Shown in pieces: positions 1-8,400 of a stretch of DNA of 64,000 bases. The notes under the pieces were generated by a model that did not search any database, was not told the DNA's origin, and saw only the letters and a list, made by a program, of their open reading frames with translations. The translations under genes were made by a program, and so were the position numbers. The DNA is from Prevotella sp. Lineage in GTDB: Bacteria > Bacteroidota > Bacteroidia > Bacteroidales > Bacteroidaceae. The stretch spans positions 62,001 through 126,000 of the forward strand of contig SUYI01000004.1 in assembly GCA_015060485.1 (NCBI GenBank), written 5' to 3'. Positions within the stretch are counted from its first letter, which is position 1. Each line of letters opens with the position of its first letter.

Positions 1-235
1 CCACCTGATTAGCAGCGGTACAGTAGCTGTAGGCAGGGCTTACCTGCACTGTGACAGCAATCCGACAACTGCTAGCGCACCATGTCTGTCGTTCGATCTC
101 AACGGAACTACCGGTATTGATTCGGTGAAGGCTTCAGACAAGGCAAACGGTGAGTACTATAACCTCGCTGGTCAGCGCGTAGCTCAGCCCACGAAAGGAC
201 TCTATATCGTGAACGGTAAAAAGGTCATTCTGTAA
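1..235 (+). CDS. C-terminal end of a secreted/surface protein (5' truncated by the window edge)
   Basis: Reading from base 2, an open frame of 77 codons ends at TAA 233-235. Only the last part of the protein is visible. The final 28 residues read as NGEYYNLAGQRV then a short link and KGLYIVNGKKVIL, which is the C-terminal tail common on large secreted Prevotella and Bacteroides proteins and similar to type IX-type or surface-retention tails. Three large proteins elsewhere in this window (ends near 35598, 43697 and 48893) carry related tails. The catalytic or binding part lies outside the window, so no function can be assigned. Confidence 0.85.
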   Translation, partial: HLISSGTVAVGRAYLHCDSNPTTASAPCLSFDLNGTTGIDSVKASDKANGEYYNLAGQRVAQPTKGLYIVNGKKVIL

Positions 236-283
236 AAAATTGTGGCGTTGCATTTGTATTAAAAATAAAATAAATAGAACATT

Positions 284-460
284 ATGAAGAAAACATATAT
301 TTGCCCAAAAATGGACGTGATTGAGCTGGAGAATCAGCAAGAATTATTAACAACATCAGCAGGTTTTGGTGATCCTATGTCTGGCGGCAATGCTGCAGCA
401 CCAGAGTTCGACGATTTGGAACAAGAAGTCTTTGGCGACCTAGGCCTCATGGGATTCTAA
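284..460 (+). CDS. 58-aa small Bacteroidales peptide, function unknown
   Basis: An ATG-started frame of 58 codons begins 48 bases after the preceding stop and ends 59 bases before a good terminator, so it looks like a genuine last gene of the plus-strand unit. The peptide starts MKKTYICPKMDVIELENQQE, then LLTTSAGFGDP, and ends acidic with EVFGDLGLMGF. It has no signal peptide and no membrane segment. The N-terminal pattern (Tyr, Pro, then V-I/V-E and LL..S) recurs in a 47-aa ORF at 35437-35580 in this window. Small ORFs of this style are frequent near surface-protein genes in Prevotella from general knowledge, but I know of no established function. A ribosomal-peptide precursor or a regulatory peptide are both possible. 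Confidence 0.6.
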   Translation: MKKTYICPKMDVIELENQQELLTTSAGFGDPMSGGNAAAPEFDDLEQEVFGDLGLMGF

Positions 461-519
461 ACAAAAAAAGACAGCAAAAGCATAGATGATCAGTAGGACA
501 GTTATCTGATCATAAATAT

Positions 520-551
520 TCCCGGGATTCATGTGAGTCTCGGGATTTTTT
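520..551 (+). terminator. Rho-independent terminator
   Basis: An 11-bp stem (TCCCGGGATTC at 520-530 pairing with 535-545, two G-U wobbles) closes a 4-base loop ATGT and is followed directly by six T residues. It ends the plus-strand unit carrying the surface-protein tail and the 58-aa peptide. Confidence 0.85.
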
Positions 552-642
552 GCTATTGTCTGTCATCATTTTTAAGTTCTATTTCTCCACAAAGATAGCA
601 ATAATCGTTGAAACGGAAAAGAAATTTCCATTACTCTTTTAG

Positions 643-843
643 TTATTTGCTCATACGATAAGTGTGCTTGCTGATGCGATAGGTGGCAAGGAGAATGGCG
701 GCCATCAGCAATATCAAGATGAAAAGAATAATCGGCCCTGCCTCCATGAGGGAAATCTCCATGTCACCAAAGCCAAATGTTAAATTTACGTTTTCTTCGC
801 TATATCCCGACAATAAACCTATCGTGACGAGAGGAATTAACAT
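643..843 (-). CDS. Small membrane protein (66 aa), unknown
   Basis: The frame starts at the ATG at 843 (TTG codons lie just upstream in frame). The first 12 residues are hydrophobic, a polar loop with two acidic patches follows, and residues about 38-55 (GPIILFILILLMAAILLATY) form a clear membrane helix before a basic tail, HTYRMSK. It lies 36 bases downstream of the lipoprotein gene ending at 880 on the same strand, so it may be the last cistron of that operon. I do not recognise a family. Its short length means it could also be a chance frame, but the composition is protein-like. Confidence 0.45.
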   Translation of the reverse strand: MLIPLVTIGLLSGYSEENVNLTFGFGDMEISLMEAGPIILFILILLMAAILLATYRISKHTYRMSK

Positions 844-879
844 CAACAAGACTGTCAGGTAACTTTATGAATTCGTTTT

Positions 880-2259
880 TCATTTCCCTTCAGTGTCGAG
901 AAGTAATATCCTGCCGTACTTGTCGAAGAAGACGAACTGGGTGTACTGCTCGTTCAGTGGCCATACATAGAGTGCAGCATAGTTATCGTTGAACATCACG
1001 TCTTGCAGCCACTCGTTGTCAGTAGTCATCAGTGCCACGTGTGTTTTAGTGTTTCTTGAGTAGTATCCCGTGTCGCCGGTATAGGTTACAAACAACTTGT
1101 CGTCGTCGATGAAGTAGAAACCGGTAGGATAGTATTCCGTACCCTCGTCGTGCATCGTGTGTACCCATTCTATCTGTCCCTGGGCATCCACCTTGACAAT
1201 CATGGAAACAGGGTAATAGGTTCCTGTCCATAGTTCATAATTCCCCAGGAAGTATGTGTTGCCATTCTTGTCTCTGACAGACTGAACAAAACCATAGGCG
1301 TAGCCCAAGTCCCTGTATTCTGAACTGTCTGTGGATATGCCGACAATCTTACCTTCTGCGTCGAAGGTGATAGCCACCATCGTTTCATCGCCTTTCTTAC
1401 CCATAGCTACAACTCTGCTGTCAGCCATCTCGTGAACTGCATACAGTTCGTCAGCCTGTTCGCCTTCCTCCTGATTTATCAGTTGGCCATTGGCATCTAA
1501 GCGTGCACAAAAGTAAGTGTATGGTGTCTCACTTCTACCCACAACAACCATACCGCCATCCTTACATGCATAAGCCGCATTGATGTAGCCTTCCTTAAGA
1601 TTCGGAGTATATTTGTATAGTACGTCTCCCGTCTCGGGATTAACCTTATATGCCGTGTAGTATGACCATGCTGCGATATTACCTTCCTCAGAAACTGATG
1701 CATGGATAGCTGCTATGTTACTTCTCCATTTCACCCGTCCGTCGGCATCAGTACGACGCAGGCGGTAGTCTTCGTCGGAATAATGATAATATCTGTGCGT
1801 AAAGTCGAGGAAGTCGCCTCCTGGAAGTTGTCTGATATAGCTGATTTCCTCCTCGTTGTTCCCGTAGAGGTCCATCTCGCGCCATCCGATGACAGAGGCA
1901 TAAGACTTGAGCGTGGTGAATGTCTGCTCCTTTTTAAGGACCTTAACACCGTCAAAGGCAGTAATCTCCAAATGGTATTGTGTGTTTGGCGTCAAAGCAC
2001 GCAAGGTAACTTTCTTTTCATTGCCCAGTGTCTTGACGAGCACGCCGTCAAGATATATATAATGTGTCAGGTTCTTATAGAGCGTCAATTCAACACGGTC
2101 CGTATGAACCTGCACCATCACAGGCAGTTCGCCCTTGTCATACGAAGGCTCTTCCTGTCCGTAGGTAATCTCTTCCCAAATGGTATTGGTACTACAGCTG
2201 TTCATTGCCAATGCCATGGTAACAAACAGCACTGATATGATGATTGATTTTGTTTTCAT
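880..2259 (-). CDS. Lipoprotein with FNIII-like segment and beta-propeller-like repeats
   Basis: 459 aa. The N-terminus is a lipoprotein signal with lipobox ending at Cys22 (AMNSC). Residues about 45-118 look like a fibronectin-III or other beta-sandwich segment (TPNTQYHLEITAFDG, then FTTL). The rest consists of repeated beta-rich units of the form 'xVDAxGQIEW / DADGRVKW', as in PQQ- or WD-like propellers, suggesting a ligand- or partner-binding surface protein. The start ATG (2257-2259) overlaps the stop of the upstream kelch lipoprotein by 4 bases (ATGA), so the two are translationally coupled and probably work together. No catalytic residues are evident, and the substrate is unknown. Confidence 0.8.
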   Translation of the reverse strand: MKTKSIIISVLFVTMALAMNSCSTNTIWEEITYGQEEPSYDKGELPVMVQVHTDRVELTLYKNLTHYIYLDGVLVKTLGNEKKVTLRALTPNTQYHLEITAFDGVKVLKKEQTFTTLKSYASVIGWREMDLYGNNEEEISYIRQLPGGDFLDFTHRYYHYSDEDYRLRRTDADGRVKWRSNIAAIHASVSEEGNIAAWSYYTAYKVNPETGDVLYKYTPNLKEGYINAAYACKDGGMVVVGRSETPYTYFCARLDANGQLINQEEGEQADELYAVHEMADSRVVAMGKKGDETMVAITFDAEGKIVGISTDSSEYRDLGYAYGFVQSVRDKNGNTYFLGNYELWTGTYYPVSMIVKVDAQGQIEWVHTMHDEGTEYYPTGFYFIDDDKLFVTYTGDTGYYSRNTKTHVALMTTDNEWLQDVMFNDNYAALYVWPLNEQYTQFVFFDKYGRILLLDTEGK

Positions 2260-3932
2260 TTGAGGTCAAAATTAAAGAAGTGCATACATGTGGCGCCTGG
2301 GTAGTCCATTTGTTTACATATAGGACCCAGAATAAGCTTATTATTGTGGAAAGTGGCTGTCAAGATAGCGGTGCCTAAGGGCATCACATCGTAAAGACCT
2401 AACAACTCCCATGTCCTGGTCTTGAAGTCATAGCTGTAGATACATGGGTTTCCTGTTTCAACATCTGTACTGCCAGGATGGCCGACATAGAAGAGTTTGC
2501 CGTCGTGCTCCAGAAGGCATTGTCCCCTGTTATTAGAGAGGTAAACCGCCTTCAGCTGCGACACCTTTGTCCACGCATCCTTATTTGAATCATACACCCA
2601 GAGGAAGCCATGAGGTGTCATGATGTAGCCATTGGTCTCGCCGCTGCCCATCTGCATCACGTTCTCCCCAGTGGGTCTGTCAGCAACTCTTGTCCATTGG
2701 CCGCTGGACAGGTCATACTTCCAGGTCTCCATACATTCTGTTTTGGCGTAGTAGGTGCTATGGTCATCATCTATAAATTGCCCGCCACAGATATAGACAT
2801 TGCCACCGGCCGTGAACATCCTCATATTGAAGATCTCACCTTTCACTGGCAAGTCGCCCAGGTCCTTCCAACTGTCGGTTTGGGGATTGTACTCATACAA
2901 CTTGTTCTGCACCGTTTCGTTCTCAGCGACATACTCTTTATAAATCTCTGTGATGCCATACGCCTTGGATCCGATTGTCACCATATCCGAGATATGAAAG
3001 TCTACATCCTTGTGCTTGGTCCAGACTTTCGTGTTGAGATCGCAAGATACAAGTATCTTAGTGCTGAATAAGAAATTATCGCTCAAATAATACATCTCGT
3101 CGCCTATTCTGAACGACGCCTTGGCATCAATCGGCAGATCCGCGAAATCGCTGAACGAAGTGGTTTCCTCTTCTTCTGCTTTCAAAGGCAGGATTCTTAT
3201 TTTCTTCGGCAAGGGGATTTCTGCTTCTGGCCAGTGCAGGGCTACATCGTAGACGCCTGGCTCAATATCGGTCATTGTCACCTCCATCATTGTGTCAGAT
3301 TCGTCTTCTTGCAACAAACTGTCCCATACTACAGGATAAATATGATTGCCAACCCTGACCTCGACAGATTTGCCCTTTAAGGCCTGTTTCACGAGAATAT
3401 ACAGACGTCTCGACGACGAGAAGTGCAGCGCAATGTCGTCTGTCGCATACTTATAGGGATATGCCCTCCCTTCATAGCGGACTTCCTCAAGATAGCGCGG
3501 CTGCCCCCAAATAAGGAGATAGCTCTCGGCAGTCATCTTAGCCAGACTGACAAAGAGCGAACGTGACTTGAACGAGTTCTTCTCGGTCTTCAGCACGGCG
3601 CTCACTATATATTGGTCGTCCACAACAGGAACGGTGAAGGTCTTCTGGACTTTTTGCAGACGATCTTCCCCAAGCTCTATGTTGATGGTGGAAAGCGCGC
3701 GGCTCACATCCCTAGCGTCATATACCATCAACTGCACACTATGATTGGAGAACGACTTACCCTTGTCTATAGTCATATAGGCTGTAAAAGAATTACTGGA
3801 GGCTACAACACACGAATCCATCGTAATGCTTGGAAGTTCGTAGTCCTCCGCCTCTTTATACTCATCCTTAGTACAAGCCATAAGCACGAGAAAAATGCCA
3901 GATAGCAATAAGAATTTCTTCATCCTTTTCAC
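2256..3932 (-). CDS. Kelch-type lipoprotein
   Basis: 558 aa with a lipobox at Cys20 (VLMAC) followed by TKDE, an acidic patch typical of surface-exposed Bacteroidetes lipoproteins. Residues about 35-240 are beta-sandwich-like and may resemble IPT/TIG modules (GQPRYLEEVRY, GVYDVALHW). Residues about 260-558 hold kelch-type repeats with characteristic pairs such as YEYNPQTDSWKDLGDLP, GGNVYICGG, and WKYDLSSGQWTRVADRP. This is a common architecture for outer-membrane glycan- or protein-binding lipoproteins of the SusE/SusF type or adhesins. There is no SusC/SusD partner here, so a polysaccharide-uptake role is not supported. It is the first gene of the 643-3932 operon. Confidence 0.85.
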   Translation of the reverse strand: MKRMKKFLLLSGIFLVLMACTKDEYKEAEDYELPSITMDSCVVASSNSFTAYMTIDKGKSFSNHSVQLMVYDARDVSRALSTINIELGEDRLQKVQKTFTVPVVDDQYIVSAVLKTEKNSFKSRSLFVSLAKMTAESYLLIWGQPRYLEEVRYEGRAYPYKYATDDIALHFSSSRRLYILVKQALKGKSVEVRVGNHIYPVVWDSLLQEDESDTMMEVTMTDIEPGVYDVALHWPEAEIPLPKKIRILPLKAEEEETTSFSDFADLPIDAKASFRIGDEMYYLSDNFLFSTKILVSCDLNTKVWTKHKDVDFHISDMVTIGSKAYGITEIYKEYVAENETVQNKLYEYNPQTDSWKDLGDLPVKGEIFNMRMFTAGGNVYICGGQFIDDDHSTYYAKTECMETWKYDLSSGQWTRVADRPTGENVMQMGSGETNGYIMTPHGFLWVYDSNKDAWTKVSQLKAVYLSNNRGQCLLEHDGKLFYVGHPGSTDVETGNPCIYSYDFKTRTWELLGLYDVMPLGTAILTATFHNNKLILGPICKQMDYPGATCMHFFNFDLK

Positions 3933-3962
3933 ATTTAATCAAATATGTCACAGATTTTTCTG

Positions 3963-3970
3963 CAAAATTA
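3963..3970 (-). promoter_or_regulatory. Bacteroidetes -7 element for the kelch-lipoprotein operon
   Basis: The minus strand reads TAATTTTG, matching the TAnnTTTG consensus, about 30 bases upstream of the start codon at 3932. No clear -33 TTTG is seen at the expected spacing. Confidence 0.4.
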
Positions 3971-4065
3971 CGAAAAGTTTTCGAAACATGAACGTTTTCT
4001 CACAAAAACTTTGTTGTTAAGAGAAGAGAAGCCTTCAATCTACCAATCAATGGTGACAGTCTCCA

Positions 4066-4142
4066 AAATTCTATCGGACGAAAAAAAAATTCCGTCGGAC
4101 GAAAAATAATTTTCTCCGGACAGAAATATATTTTCTCTGGGA
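4066..4142. repeat. 21-bp phased array of degenerate TCCGTCGGAC dyads
   Basis: Four units carry the core CGGAC or a decayed form at 4075, 4096, 4117 and 4138, exactly 21 bases apart, separated by A/T runs. The second unit, TTCCGTCGGACGAAAA, is the cleanest. The same core, inverted, forms the array at 24132-24234 with the same period. The 301-base gap 3933-4233 holds only this array, the promoter element and the aldolase terminator; I see no gene in it. Confidence 0.7.
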
Positions 4143-4168
4143 GTAACGTAAAACTGTAGGAACCAAGT

Positions 4169-4208
4169 CAAAAAAATAGGGTACGCCTGCGAATGGACGT
4201 ACCCTATT
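4169..4208 (-). terminator. Rho-independent terminator of the aldolase gene
   Basis: On the minus strand an 11-bp perfect stem (AATAGGGTACG with CGTACCCTATT) around a 12-base loop is followed by a run of seven or more T residues. It starts 26 bases after the aldolase stop codon. Confidence 0.9.
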
Positions 4209-4233
4209 ATTTATTCAATGTCTGTAAACCAGA

Positions 4234-5241
4234 TTACTGCTGAGCGAGCTTGCCGTCAGAACCCAGTACGTTCACAATCTTGTGGATGTACATCTTCTTC
4301 ATGTTCTCACGAGCGGGCTTCAGATACTGACGAGGATCGAAGTGATCGGGATGCTCAGCCAGATACTGACGGATAGCAGCTGTCATAGCCAGACGAGAGT
4401 CAGAGTCGATGTTGATCTTGCAGACAGCGCTCTTGGAAGCCTCGCGGAGCTGATCCTCGGGAATACCGATAGCGTCGGGCAGGTTGCCGCCGAACTTGTT
4501 GATGGTGTCGACTTCCTCCTGGGGAACTGAAGAAGAACCATGCAGGACGATGGGGAATCCAGGCAGCTTAGCCTCAATCTCGTGCAGCACGTCGAATGCC
4601 AAGGGAGGAGGAACGAGCTTGCCAGTCTTCGGGTCGCGTGTGCACTGCTCGGGCTTGAACTTGTAAGCACCGTGAGAAGTACCGATAGAGATAGCCAGCG
4701 AGTCGCAACCTGTACGGGTAGCGAAGTCGATAACCTCCTCAGGCTTGGTGTAGTGAGACTCCTCAGCCTGAACCTCATCCTCAACACCAGCGAGAACGCC
4801 GAGCTCGCACTCTACAGTTACATCGTACTTGTGAGCATACTCTACAACCTGACGAGAGATCCTGATGTTCTCCTCGTAAGGCAGTGAGCTACCATCATAC
4901 ATCACTGAAGAGAAACCCATGTCGATGCAATCCTTACACAGCTCGAAGCTGTCACCGTGGTCGAGGTGCAGCACAATCTCAGGATGAGCGCAACCCAGTT
5001 CCTTAGCATAAGCTACAGCACCCTCTGCCATATAGCGCAGGATGGTAGCGTTAGCATAGTTACGAGCACCCTTTGAAACCTGCATGATGACAGGTGACTT
5101 TGTCTCAACTGCAGCCTGTACGATAGCCTGCATCTGCTCCATTGTGTTGAAGTTGAAAGCGGGAATAGCATAGCCGCCGGCTACTGCTCTCTTGAACATC
5201 TCGCGAGTATTGACGAGACCTAAATCTTTGTAATTTACCAT
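4234..5241 (-). CDS. fba: Class II fructose-1,6-bisphosphate aldolase
   Basis: 335 aa. It catalyses the reversible, zinc-dependent cleavage of fructose-1,6-bisphosphate to dihydroxyacetone phosphate and glyceraldehyde-3-phosphate in cytoplasmic glycolysis and gluconeogenesis. The protein begins with the family pattern NTREMFKRAVAGGYAIPAFN and contains HLDHGDSFE (residues 92-100), with catalytic Asp94 and zinc ligand His95. Downstream are the GTSHGAYKF loop (residues about 187-195), the second zinc-ligand region LHGSSSVP, and the DSD phosphate-site segment near residue 279. Length and all core motifs are normal for a type B class II enzyme. The gene is monocistronic, with its own promoter and terminator. 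Confidence 0.97.
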   Translation of the reverse strand: MVNYKDLGLVNTREMFKRAVAGGYAIPAFNFNTMEQMQAIVQAAVETKSPVIMQVSKGARNYANATILRYMAEGAVAYAKELGCAHPEIVLHLDHGDSFELCKDCIDMGFSSVMYDGSSLPYEENIRISRQVVEYAHKYDVTVECELGVLAGVEDEVQAEESHYTKPEEVIDFATRTGCDSLAISIGTSHGAYKFKPEQCTRDPKTGKLVPPPLAFDVLHEIEAKLPGFPIVLHGSSSVPQEEVDTINKFGGNLPDAIGIPEDQLREASKSAVCKINIDSDSRLAMTAAIRQYLAEHPDHFDPRQYLKPARENMKKMYIHKIVNVLGSDGKLAQQ

Positions 5242-5287
5242 AGTTGTAATATTATTAAAATGAATAACTGTTTTCTGAAGTCGACTG

Positions 5288-5295
5288 CAAAGTTA
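5288..5295 (-). promoter_or_regulatory. -7 element of the aldolase promoter
   Basis: The minus strand reads TAACTTTG (TAnnTTTG consensus) 47 bases upstream of the aldolase start. The place where the -33 box should lie is occupied by the GAAGAATGAA tandem repeat at 5303-5334, and no TTTG is present there. Confidence 0.55.
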
Positions 5296-5302
5296 CGAAG
5301 AA

Positions 5303-5334
5303 AAATGAAGAATGAAGCATGAAGAATGAAGAAT
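5303..5334. repeat. GAAGAATGAA-type short tandem repeat
   Basis: Overlapping ATGAAGA/ATGAAGC units fill this spacer. The same short repeat occurs inside three signal-peptide coding regions (48786-48815, 53464-53494, 57756-57788). Confidence 0.8.
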
Positions 5335-5392
5335 TTAATGCCGTTTTCACGGATTTTAAGTCTTTCAGACGTTCTGTGCAACTAACACAGTC

Positions 5393-5415
5393 AAAAATGC
5401 AAACTACGCGTTGCA
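5393..5415 (-). terminator. Possible terminator of the GH2-GH20 gene
   Basis: On the minus strand TGCAAC and GTTTGCA pair (one bulged base) around GCGTA and are followed by five T residues, beginning 9 bases after the stop codon at 5425. Confidence 0.45.
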
Positions 5416-5424
5416 AAAAGTCCA

Positions 5425-8400
5425 TCAGAACAGCCACCGACTGGGAATCTGACGTTCGGGCCATAGATGCTTGGCATAGGTGTAGCCCAGACGCTCGTAG
5501 AGAGCCGTCAGTCGGGTGAGTCGTTCAAGAAAAGCTGTGTAGTCCTTACGCGCAGGCTGTGTCCACTGTACCTCTGCCAATGCCGACATACGGGGCAGCA
5601 CTTGATATTCGGCCATTTCCTCGTTGGTGACATATTCCGTCCATAGGTTCGCCTGTACACCCAGAATGTGCCTCTGAGCCTCAGCAGAGAAGCCATCGGG
5701 CACAGGATTCAAGCTATACACTCTATCGACAGGAATAAAGCCTCCACAGCGACTGGGTTCGAACTGCGGGTCCTCGACTTGTTGATAGTCGAAATAACAA
5801 TGCGTAGTAGGGGCCATCACCACATCGTGCCCCAGAGAAGCAGCCTTGGAGCCTGGCTCTGTCCCACGCCACGACATAATCATCGCATCCTGCGGAGAGC
5901 CGTCAAGGATCTCATCCCAACCGAGAGCCCGACGATGGTGAGCAGTGAGGAAATCGAAGACACGACGCGTGAAGCGAGGCTGTAGCTGTTCCTTGGCAAG
6001 CCCTAATGACTGGCACTTCAAACAATGTTCCCACTTGTCGGTAGGCGTTTCGTCACCACCAATATGGATAACCTCCGAGGGGAAGATATCCATGATTTCC
6101 GTCAGCACATCCTCCACAAACTGATAGACGCGCTCGTTGGCCACACAGAGCACATCCTTGTATACGCCCCAGTAGTGCCCCACCTGATAAGGTCCGCCCG
6201 TACAGCCTAGTTCAGGATAAGAAGCAAGCGCTGCCAACATGTGGCCGGGCATATCGATTTCGGGCACCACGGTGATGTGGCGAGCTTTGGCGTAAGCAAC
6301 GATTTCGCGAGCCTCATCCTGGGTGTAATAGCCACCATAGGGCGTATGGTCGTCGAGGTCGGAATTGGTACCGATAATTGTACCTGTTCGTTGTGAACCA
6401 ACCGTTATTAACTGAGGCCAACGCTTGATTTCTATGCGCCATCCTTGATCGTCGGACAGATGCCAATGGAACACGTTCATGTTGTGAAGGGCCAGCAGGT
6501 CGATATACTTCTTGACAAACGCTATCGGAAAGAAATGGCGCGAGCAGTCGAGATGCATGCCTCGCCAAGGGAAACGCGGAGCATCAGTAATAGTCACTGG
6601 ATTCAAGATGCGCCCCTCGTTGAGCGCCTTACGGAGTGTCTGAATGCCATAAAAGACACCTGCCGTAGAACCGCCCTGTATGTTTACGCTATTCTTATTG
6701 ACGGTGAGTACGTAGCCCTCACGCTGCTTAACCATAGGCGACACAGCGAGTTCGATATAACGCACCCGTTTTACGCGTTTCGCGACGATGGACAGATCAA
6801 CAGAGGCAGTTTCCTTCAGATATTGCTTCAGGAACTCAGCCTCAGTCTGCAGGTCAGCAGGTGCGAAAATCTGCACCCCGTCCTCCAACACAAACGCATC
6901 ACCCTTCTGCTCTGCTATACTTTGAGGCAAGGGAACGACGTCATAATTGGCAATATTGCCAGAACGGAAGCTTTCCACTTCGAAGCGCACCTCCGCATCG
7001 TTGGTGACGGTGGGTAACTTACAGGTTATGGTGCGCGACTCGCCAGGGGCCAGCGACACATAATTGTCAGACCAATAGGCTGGGGTAATCAACGCCCCCT
7101 TTGCATCCTTCACCATCAGGCGCTGGAAGAAAGCGACGGTCGACGAAGGATTGGTGAGCGTCAGTTCATAGCCATTGTTGATTCGTTTAGAGGTCAGTTG
7201 GCAGGCAACGCGAAGTAGGTCGTTGAGCCCACGATACGACGCATAACGGGTAACGGGCGTCGTAACCCAATTAGTGTTCTTCCAATCGTATTTGTCGCTT
7301 TCGGAGGGCAGGAAATAATCGTTGACGGCTATCTCACTGTCAGAGGTATCGGTAGCCCGGAGAAACAGGAAGGCGTCTGTCGCACAAGAAACGTCGAAAG
7401 CTTTCACGATGGAACCGGGTTCCAGTGTTAATGTCGTTTTTTCCTGTTTGTCAGTCTTTCCAACTATCAGTCGCATAGCAGCACTCAGTGTTACAGGCTG
7501 CAGCGTCTCGTTGACAGCAAAGACTGCATGTCGCTGGTAGTCGTAGATGAGTTGCACAGGTTGATTGGCACATTTCACCGCATAGTAAGAGGCATTGGGT
7601 TGCAGGTAGTAGTCGTAGAGTTGCCAGTAGACGCTGGGGCGAGCGGAGTTCAGCATCCACTGGATGATACCCGTCGCACGAGGCACATTTACACGAAATG
7701 CCTCGAACATCGCCTTCGTACCCTCATAGCTGAGCAGGTCGGCACGATGCAAATATTCGTCAATGGTCTTCGACGCTCCGAAACGGGCATTGATGACTTC
7801 CGTCAGTTTGGCCAGCGTATTCATCTCGGAACTAGAGGCTGTACACAGGATGTTCCAACGATCGTCAATAGGCCACAGCGATTTACTGCGAAGCATCATT
7901 TCCAAGGACTCCCTGACAGGCAACTGGGCCCCTACCCCAGTCTCGGTATTAAAACCAAATGCACCGCCTGGAGCCTGCGCATCATACCAATAGGCAGGCG
8001 GCACATAGTCGTAGGGACCTTCCATCTTCGAACCCGATAGTCCGGAAATGGTACTTTCCAGTTGTTTGGCAGAAACGACCACAGGCCTATCGTCGCAGGT
8101 AGCCAAGAACTGACGATAGCGCTGTTCCAAAGCAGGAACCGGCAATCGGTCGCTACCCACGAACCAGGCGATGATGCTGGGATGATGGCGCAGCCAAAGC
8201 ACCTGATCGGCAAACGACTCGCTAATCAGCCGAATGTTCTCCTCGCTAGTGATTCCTCCATACAGTTCATCACAGGGCGAGCCCAGATACTCTTCCCATT
8301 CCCAATGGCAGCTCCAGCCAGCCAATAGCAGCAGTCCCAACTCGTCGCAGAGGTCGTAAAGACTTTGTGACGTGCCCCAGAAGCCCTCCAGGCGAACAGT

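Noticed and set aside
880..3932. Polysaccharide-utilisation locus
   Set aside because: Two propeller-type lipoproteins are present but there is no SusC, SusD or regulator.
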